NCBI GenBank assembly: GCA_030039005.1
Contig: JASHQT010000332.1
Coordinates: 1-6,822 of the forward strand
Length of the DNA stretch: 6,822 nucleotides
Direction of reading: 5' to 3'
Source of the DNA: Bryobacteraceae bacterium
Lineage (GTDB): Bacteria > Acidobacteriota > Terriglobia > Bryobacterales > Bryobacteraceae
The notes below the pieces were generated by a model that saw nothing but the letters and a program-made list of their open reading frames with translations, did not search any database and was not told the DNA's origin. The stretch's first letter is position 1. Every line of letters starts with the position of its first letter. This document shows positions 6,746 to 6,822 of this stretch, in pieces. The translations under genes and the position numbers were made by a program.

Positions 6746-6822
6746 GGGGACGTAGCTCAGATGGATAGAGCGGTCGCCTCCTAAGCGACAGGTCGGCAGT
6801 TCGAATCTGCCCGTCCCTACCA
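6746..6822 (+). tRNA. tRNA-Arg (anticodon CCT)
   Basis: A complete 77-base cloverleaf. The acceptor strand GGGGACG pairs with CGTCCCT, with one G-U pair at 1-72. The D arm is GCTC/GAGC and the anticodon arm GTCGC/GCGAC. The loop CTCCTAA gives anticodon CCT at 6780-6782. The variable loop is short, and the T arm is GGCAG/CTGCC around TTCGAAT. Discriminator A is followed by an encoded CCA on the last three bases of the window. This tRNA reads the arginine codon AGG. It is divergent from the operon, with 99 bases up to the outermost possible start (6646) and 186 up to the preferred one. Confidence 0.97.

Noticed and set aside
1..6822. Insertion sequences, CRISPR arrays, prophage genes or rRNA.
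   Set aside because: No transposase, integrase, regularly spaced repeats or ribosomal RNA sequence was seen on either strand.

Overview
This window looks like chromosomal DNA from a GC-rich soil-type bacterium, most likely an Acidobacteriota of the Bryobacterales/Solibacter type. That is an inference from gene content: a large PSCyt/PSD multidomain protein, a DUF1552 protein, an exported ankyrin protein and a 'DGKPDLSGIW' exported protein occur together repeatedly in such genomes. No rRNA or phylogenetic marker is present to prove it.

Layout from left to right. A plus-strand gene (2-799) encodes a small secreted protein of a widespread but uncharacterised family. It converges, across a 60-base gap without a recognisable terminator, on a minus-strand block of three genes that fills most of the window. 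Read in the direction of transcription, the block has three genes. The first, about 6559 to 4148, is an exported protein with two CxxCH haem motifs and the planctomycete-type domains PSCyt1, PSD3, PSD5, PSD4, PSCyt3 and PSD2. The second, 4116 to 2764, is a Tat-exported DUF1552 (HxxSHH) protein. The third, 2752 to 860, is an exported protein with about eleven ankyrin repeats split by a disordered linker. Gaps of 31 and 11 bases, and a ribosome binding site that overlaps a stop codon, indicate one operon. To the right lie an AT-rich probable promoter zone, a 17-base tandem repeat, and a complete plus-strand tRNA-Arg(CCT) that ends on the last base of the window.

How they may work together (inference): all four proteins carry export signals, so the products should act outside the cytoplasm. 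The multidomain protein would carry c-type haem, the DUF1552 protein would be exported folded, possibly with a metal, and the ankyrin protein would be a binding or scaffold partner. Substrate and reaction are unknown. There is no IS element, CRISPR array, rRNA or recognised defence system here. The main interest is this poorly characterised exported haem/DUF1552/ankyrin set and the repeat upstream of it.
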